Made by a program: the position numbers and the translations under genes. The notes beneath the pieces were generated by a model. That model had not been told where the DNA came from and made no database searches. It saw only the letters and a list, made by a program, of their open reading frames with translations. Positions 60,114 through 64,000 of a stretch of 64,000 bases of DNA are shown here, one piece after another. Source of the DNA: Gaiellasilicea sp963730405 (GTDB taxonomy: Bacteria > Actinomycetota > Thermoleophilia > Gaiellales > Gaiellaceae); assembly GCA_963730405.1 (NCBI GenBank), contig CAVSRW010000012.1:124001-188000 (forward strand), written 5' to 3'. The stretch's first letter is position 1, and each line of letters opens with the position of its first letter.

Positions 60114-61388
60114 TCAGGTGCGCGCGAGCACCTGCTCGCGCGCGGCGCCGGTGCCGACCAGCTCGACGGGCACGCCGAGCTCGCGCTCGACGCGCTCGAC
60201 GTAGCTGCGGGCGGGGTCGGGCAGGTCGTCGAGGCTCGAGCAGTCGTCGAGCGGCTCGGCCCAGCCTGGCAGCGTCTCGAACACGGGCTCGGCTCGGTGG
60301 AAGTCGCTCTGGTGGGCGGGGAATTCGTCCGTCTCGGTCCCGTCCGGGAGGCGGTAGCGGACGCAGACGCGCAGCTCGTCGAATGCGGAGAGGACGTCGA
60401 GCTTCGTCAGTGCGAGCGAGGTGATCCCGTTCAGGCGCACCGCGTACCGGAGCGCAACGAGGTCGAGCCAGCCGGGCCGCCGGTCGCGGCCGGTGACGGT
60501 GCCGTACTCCTGGCCGAGCTCGCGCACCTGGGCGGCCAGCTCCGGCTCCATCTCGCTCGGGAACGGCCCGGCGCCGACGCGCGTGACGTATGCCTTCGAG
60601 ACGCCGATCACACGGTCGATTCTGGTCGGCCCGATCCCGATCCCCGTCGCGGCCGCGCCGGCAATCGGGTTCGACGAGGTCACGAACGGATACGTGCCGT
60701 GGTCGAGGTCGAGCAGCGTCCCCTGCGCCCCTTCGAGCAGGACGCTGCGGTCGTCGCGGAGGGCCTCGTCGACGAGCAGCGACGTGTCGGCGACGAACGG
60801 CCGCAGCCGCTGCGCGAAGCCCTCGTAGCGAGAGGCGACCTCCTCGAGCTCGAACGGCTCGTGCTCGTAGACCCGCTCGAGCCAGATGTTCTTCTCCGCG
60901 AGGGCGGTCTCGATCTTCTGGCGCAGGATCTTCGCGTCGAGCAGGTCCTGGACGCGGATCCCGAGCCTGGCCGCCTTGTCCGCGTACGCCGGGCCGATCC
61001 CGCGCCGCGTCGTCCCGATCTGGAGCTTGCCGAGGCGCTTCTCGCCCGCGCCGTCGATCGCGATGTGCCAGGGCATGATCAGGTGCGCGTTGCCCGAGAT
61101 ACGGAGCGGCTCGGCGGAGATCCCGCGCTCCTCGAGCCCGTCGATCTCGTCGAGCAGGACCTCGGGGTCGACGACGCAGCCGGCGCCGAGGACGCTGACC
61201 TTGCCCGAGAGGATCCCGGAGGGCAGGTGGCGGAACTTGAACGTCTCGCCGTCCACGATCACGGTGTGGCCCGCGTTCGGGCCGCCCTGGTAGCGGCAGA
61301 CGACGTCGCAGTCCTGCGCGAGCAGGTCGACGATCTTCCCCTTGCCTTCGTCGCCCCACTGCGCGCCGACGATTACGGTGGCGGGCAC
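60114..61388 (-). CDS. purA: Adenylosuccinate synthetase
   Basis: GTP-dependent first step from IMP to AMP. 424 residues. ATVIVGAQWGDEGKGKIVDL is the GTP loop with the catalytic aspartate, RYQGGPNAGHTVIVDGETFK follows with the catalytic histidine, and EGAQGTLLDLDHGTYPFVTS, NPIAGAAATGIGIGPTRIDR and GRDRRPGWLDLVALRYAVRL complete the site. GTG 61388. It follows a small zinc-knuckle ORF by 18 bases and so may be cotranscribed with dnaB and its loader. Confidence 0.97.
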   Translation of the reverse strand: MPATVIVGAQWGDEGKGKIVDLLAQDCDVVCRYQGGPNAGHTVIVDGETFKFRHLPSGILSGKVSVLGAGCVVDPEVLLDEIDGLEERGISAEPLRISGNAHLIMPWHIAIDGAGEKRLGKLQIGTTRRGIGPAYADKAARLGIRVQDLLDAKILRQKIETALAEKNIWLERVYEHEPFELEEVASRYEGFAQRLRPFVADTSLLVDEALRDDRSVLLEGAQGTLLDLDHGTYPFVTSSNPIAGAAATGIGIGPTRIDRVIGVSKAYVTRVGAGPFPSEMEPELAAQVRELGQEYGTVTGRDRRPGWLDLVALRYAVRLNGITSLALTKLDVLSAFDELRVCVRYRLPDGTETDEFPAHQSDFHRAEPVFETLPGWAEPLDDCSSLDDLPDPARSYVERVERELGVPVELVGTGAAREQVLART

Positions 61389-61406
61389 GGAGCGATCATG
61401 CCCGAC

Positions 61407-61616
61407 TCAGCTGAATCGCACGCCGACCGGCTCGCCGAGCGCGCGGATGATGCTGATCGGATGCCCCCGGGAGCAGCAGGTCGCTGTGTGCTCGCGCTCG
61501 AGCTCCAGCCGTCCTTCCACCCGTGCCCCGAGATACCCGTGCTCGGCTGCGCACTCCTCGCAGACGACCGTGTACGACGTCGCCCGCGCTGCCAGCCAGA
61601 CCGTCTGGTCGATCAT
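61407..61616 (-). CDS. Small cysteine-rich hypothetical protein
   Basis: 69 residues, ATG 61616 with ribosome site AAAGGAG. TSYTVVCEECAAEHGYLGAR and REHTATCCSRGHPISIIRAL give CxxC and CC plus histidines, a likely zinc site. It is placed between the DnaC-like gene (16 bases) and purA (18 bases). I do not recognise it; the end resembles small proteins that follow zinc ribbons. Real coding is likely from the ribosome site and operon position. Confidence 0.65.
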   Translation of the reverse strand: MIDQTVWLAARATSYTVVCEECAAEHGYLGARVEGRLELEREHTATCCSRGHPISIIRALGEPVGVRFS

Positions 61617-61631
61617 GCCCTTGCTCCTTTC

Positions 61632-62348
61632 TTACGCTGCCCCCAGTGCCCGGAAGTCGTTCGTCGGAGTCAGCCTCACCTCCTGACAGAGACGCCGAAG
61701 CCTGCTGGCGATCGGCTTGCCGACCCGGTCGTCGAGCTCGCCCAGCGTCAGGTTCGTGGTCACGATCGTCAGTGAGCGGGACGACTCACGCTCGTTGACG
61801 AGGCTGTACAGGCGGCCGCGCGACCAGTCGTCCGGCTTCTCGTTGCCGAGGTCGTCGAGGACGACGATCTTGAAGCCGCGCGGGAAGCTCCAGTGCAGCT
61901 CCTCGCCGTCGAGCTGCTGGCTGCGCAGGTCGCGGAGCCGCTGCAGCCACGTCGGCACGTTGATGAAGAGGCTCGCCGACTCCTGCATGTATGCGGCCTC
62001 GCGGAGGATCGCGATCGCCAGGTGCGTCTTGCCGGCGCCCGGCGGCCCGTGCAGGAGCAGGCCGCGGCTCGGCCGCCTGCCCTGCCGCACCTCCTTCGAC
62101 AACGCCATTGCCTGCGCGAGCGCGTCGCCGGTGCCGGGGACGCGGCGGAAAGTCGCGAACGAGCAGTCGCGGTAGGCGAGCGGCACGCCGGTGCGGGCGA
62201 ACCGCGCGGCGGCCTGGCTCTGCGCCTGCTCGACCTCTTCGGCCTGGCGGCAGACCTCGCAGTAGCGGCTGCCCGGGAAGGTGAAGTGGAGGACCTTGAC
62301 CTCGACCGTGTCGAACGCGCGCCCGCAGGTGAGGCAGGTGGCGTTCAT
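61632..62348 (-). CDS. DnaC/DnaI-like AAA+ helicase loader
   Basis: 238 residues. N-terminal zinc finger: CLTCGRAFDTVEVKVLHFTF and SRYCEVCRQAEE (two CxxC). AAA+ core: GLLLHGPPGAGKTHLAIAIL (Walker A), GFKIVVLDDLGNEKPDDWSR (Walker B), TIVTTNLTLGELDDRVGKPI (sensor 1) and ASRLRRLCQEVRL (arginine finger region). ATG 62348 overlaps the dnaB stop as ATGA, so loader and helicase are coupled. IstB-type transposition proteins share this fold, but no transposase is present and the zinc finger and position favour a replication loader. Confidence 0.87.
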   Translation of the reverse strand: MNATCLTCGRAFDTVEVKVLHFTFPGSRYCEVCRQAEEVEQAQSQAAARFARTGVPLAYRDCSFATFRRVPGTGDALAQAMALSKEVRQGRRPSRGLLLHGPPGAGKTHLAIAILREAAYMQESASLFINVPTWLQRLRDLRSQQLDGEELHWSFPRGFKIVVLDDLGNEKPDDWSRGRLYSLVNERESSRSLTIVTTNLTLGELDDRVGKPIASRLRRLCQEVRLTPTNDFRALGAA

Positions 62349-63703
62349 GCGGCGCGGTGGTCGGAGAACTTCGCGTAGCGCTTGACGAAGTTGAGCTTGA
62401 TCGTCTCGGTCGGCCCGTTGCGGTGCTTGGCGACGTGCACCTCGGCGAGGCCCTGCTGCTCCGACTCCTCGCCGTTGTAGTACTCGTCGCGGTAGATGAA
62501 CATGACGAGGTCGGCGTCCTGCTCGATGCTGCCGCTCTCGCGCAGGTCGGAGAGGACGGGCCGCTTGTCCGTGCGCTGCTCCACCGCCCGCGAGAGCTGC
62601 GAGAGCGCGATGATCGGGACGTCGAGGTCCTTCGCGAGCGCCTTCAGGCCGCGGGAGAGCGACGAGACCTCCTGCAGGCGGCTCTCGACGTTGCCGCCCA
62701 TCGCCATCAGCTGCAGGTAGTCGACGACGATCAGCCCCAGCTCGGGGTGGCGCCGCTTCAGCGTCTGCGCGCGCGAGCGCAGCTCGAACAGGGTCAGACC
62801 GGGGGTGTCGTCGAGGTACAGCGGCGCCTGCTCGAGGGTCGCGCACGCCTTCGAGAGCCGCGACCAGTCCTCCTCGGCCAGCTTCCCCGTCCGGATCTTG
62901 TGGGAGTCGATCTTCCCCTCGAGGCAGATCAGCCGCTGCGTCACCTCCTGCTTCGACATCTCGAGTGTGAAGAAGGCGCAGGGCGTCCCCGTGCGGACGA
63001 CGTTGGCGGCCATGCTGATCCCGAGCGCGCTCTTGCCCATCGAGGGCCGGGCGGCCAGGATGATCAGGTTCCCGGGCTGGAAGCCGGCGGTGACCGCGTC
63101 GAGCTCGGAGAAGCCGCTCGAGACCCCCGTCACCGATGCGCCCTGCTCGTAGAGGTGGCTGACGCGCTCGAACGTCTCGACGAGCGCCTCCTTCAGTGAG
63201 CGGAGCTCGCCCTGCGTGCCCTCCTGGCTGACCTCGAACAGGACCTGCTCCGCCTTCGAGATCAGGTGCGCCGTCTCGTGGCCGCGGTCGACCGCGAGCC
63301 TCGTGATCTCGCGGCCCGCGTCCGAGAGGCGCCGGATCAGGGAGTGGTCGCGGACGATCAGCGCGTAGTGCGCGGCGTTGCCGGCCGCCGAGGCCCAGGC
63401 GGCGATCTCGTGGATCTTGCCGCGCCCGCCGACGAGCTCGAGCTGGCCTTCCTCCTCGAGCTTGGCCGTGACCGTGATCGCGTCGACGGGCTCGCCGCGC
63501 TCGAAGAGGCCGCGCGCGATGTCGAAGATGACCCCGTGTGTCCGCCGGTAGAAGTCGGAGGCCTTCAGGTGCTCGCTGACGGCGGCGATCGCGGTCGGCG
63601 CGAGCAGCATCGCGCTCAGGACCGACATCTCCGCGTCGAGGTCGTGCGACGGGACGTGTGGGGACGCGGCGTCCGCCGGAGGCATGGGGGCGACCTGGGC
63701 CAT
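62345..63703 (-). CDS. dnaB: Replicative DNA helicase
   Basis: Hexameric 5'-3' helicase at the replication fork. 452 residues, no intein. N-terminal domain: DLDAEMSVLSAMLLAPTAIA and FYRRTHGVIFDIARGLFERG. C-terminal RecA-like domain: NLIILAARPSMGKSALGISM (Walker A), LGLIVVDYLQLMAMGG (Walker B), ALSQLSRAVEQRTDKRPVLS, LRESGSIEQDADLVMFIYRD and KHRNGPTETIKLNFVKRYAK (arginine finger). ATG 63703. The 225 bases upstream hold several TGTGGA/TCCACA words. Confidence 0.97.
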   Translation of the reverse strand: MAQVAPMPPADAASPHVPSHDLDAEMSVLSAMLLAPTAIAAVSEHLKASDFYRRTHGVIFDIARGLFERGEPVDAITVTAKLEEEGQLELVGGRGKIHEIAAWASAAGNAAHYALIVRDHSLIRRLSDAGREITRLAVDRGHETAHLISKAEQVLFEVSQEGTQGELRSLKEALVETFERVSHLYEQGASVTGVSSGFSELDAVTAGFQPGNLIILAARPSMGKSALGISMAANVVRTGTPCAFFTLEMSKQEVTQRLICLEGKIDSHKIRTGKLAEEDWSRLSKACATLEQAPLYLDDTPGLTLFELRSRAQTLKRRHPELGLIVVDYLQLMAMGGNVESRLQEVSSLSRGLKALAKDLDVPIIALSQLSRAVEQRTDKRPVLSDLRESGSIEQDADLVMFIYRDEYYNGEESEQQGLAEVHVAKHRNGPTETIKLNFVKRYAKFSDHRAA

Positions 63704-63928
63704 GAGAGGCCATTAGAGCGGCCGCGGCGGACGTCCTCAATCCTTGGGGATTCACAGAAGCCTGTGGATCCGGAAGCTGCCGCCGTGCAGGGAAATGAGA
63801 ACCCGCGTTCGCGTGGTTCTCCACCGAAATCCGCGGCCGCTGTCGCCACTGTCCACAACAGCCGTGTCCGCTTAGAGCGGGAAGTTCACAGCGCGTTCCA
63901 CAGGCCTGTGGAACGCGCTGTGGACGGG
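63704..63928. other. Intergenic region upstream of dnaB with TCCACA words and hairpins
   Basis: No gene is seen in these 225 bases. They hold four TGTGGA/TCCACA sites: 63763-63768, 63852-63857 (CTGTCCACA, one mismatch from the actinobacterial DnaA box TTGTCCACA), and two sets inside and beside the palindrome at 63887-63922. A second inverted repeat, GAGAACC and GGTTCTC, spans 63797-63821. The region could hold a DnaA-responsive dnaB promoter; I see no AT-rich unwinding element, so it is not an obvious oriC. Confidence 0.5.
63887..63922. terminator. 36-base perfect palindrome after the upstream gene
   Basis: Arms of 18 bases (CACAGCGCGTTCCACAGG and its exact complement) with no loop. It begins six bases past the stop codon of the partial minus-strand gene, so as RNA it would fold into a long 3' hairpin. 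It could be a terminator or a protein-binding site. Confidence 0.7.
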
Positions 63929-64000
63929 CTACCGTTGCTCGGTCTCGGGCTCTGCGTCGGCCGCGGGCTCGGCGGCCTCCCTGTAGCCGGCTCGGCGGCG
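63929..64000 (-). CDS. C-terminal fragment of a gene running off the right edge
   Basis: Only the last 23 codons are visible, ending YREAAEPAADAEPETEQR and TAG (63931-63929). The tail is acidic and alanine-rich. In many bacteria a ribosomal protein gene (rplI, rpsR or rpsF) precedes dnaB, but nothing in this tail proves that. No identification is offered. Confidence 0.45.
   Translation of the reverse strand, partial: RRRAGYREAAEPAADAEPETEQR

Noticed and set aside
61632..62348. IstB transposition helper in place of a helicase loader
   Set aside because: There is no IstA transposase or terminal inverted repeat, and the gene is coupled to dnaB by ATGA with an N-terminal zinc finger.
63704..63928. 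Chromosomal origin of replication
   Set aside because: Only one good DnaA-box match and no AT-rich region; dnaA, dnaN and rpmH are not adjacent.
1..64000. CRISPR arrays, tRNA or rRNA genes, insertion sequences, prophage
   Set aside because: No regularly spaced repeats, no cloverleaf-like sequence, no rRNA core motifs, no transposase or integrase. The repeats found are short palindromes.

Overview
The window is high-GC bacterial chromosome, most likely from an actinobacterium and possibly the class Thermoleophilia. This is inferred from GC content, the coenzyme F420 genes, the split PurS/PurQ/PurL system, Ku and an F420-dependent Ddn-like protein; no rRNA is present to settle it. Coding density is very high. 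Neighbouring genes on one strand very often overlap by four bases (GTGA or ATGA), and convergent genes often overlap at their stops. No gene-free stretch exceeds 300 bases. I see no tRNA, rRNA, CRISPR array, transposase or prophage.

1-13.4 kb is a surface-polysaccharide region. It holds four glycosyltransferases in a coupled run (681-4496), two related GT-C-like membrane proteins (left edge and 4493-6613), a WecA-like phosphosugar transferase fused to a PglF-like N-terminal part, and an ABC exporter of the Wzm/Wzt type. The exporter halves (8527 and 12193) are separated by hemE and hemH. This part carries about fifteen apparent frameshifts, many at short homopolymers, while the other 50 kb shows only three clear ones, so sequence error near a contig end is the simplest reading.

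13.4-18.4 kb holds a polymerase-dead PolX-like protein and a compact F420 block: cofC, cofD, NADPH:F420 oxidoreductase and cofE. The gaps are rich in long hairpins and dispersed palindromic repeats. 18-28 kb is mixed: a FAD amine oxidase-like gene, an HD-GYP response regulator, adenosine deaminase, a secreted beta-propeller, DMT exporters, cystathionine beta-synthase, an Lrp regulator, and a MerB-like gene with an in-frame TGA that looks like a selenocysteine codon.

28-38 kb and 55.6-61.4 kb carry purine biosynthesis on the minus strand: purM-purN-purH, purL-purF, and purA-purD-purB-purC-purS-purQ. The last run follows dnaB and a DnaC-like loader (61.6-63.7 kb), so replication and purine genes may share transcription. 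38-55 kb is accessory: DMT exporters, ArsR and PadR regulators with visible operator palindromes, M24 and M14 peptidases, VOC proteins, a proline-racemase-family enzyme lacking both catalytic cysteines, and Ku.

The most notable points are the candidate selenoprotein (27163-27831), a 62-base repeat with a covarying hairpin that is translated into the N-termini of HemH and CofE, a second palindromic repeat in three copies, and a self-contained ArsR/small-ORF module at 40.4-41.8 kb.
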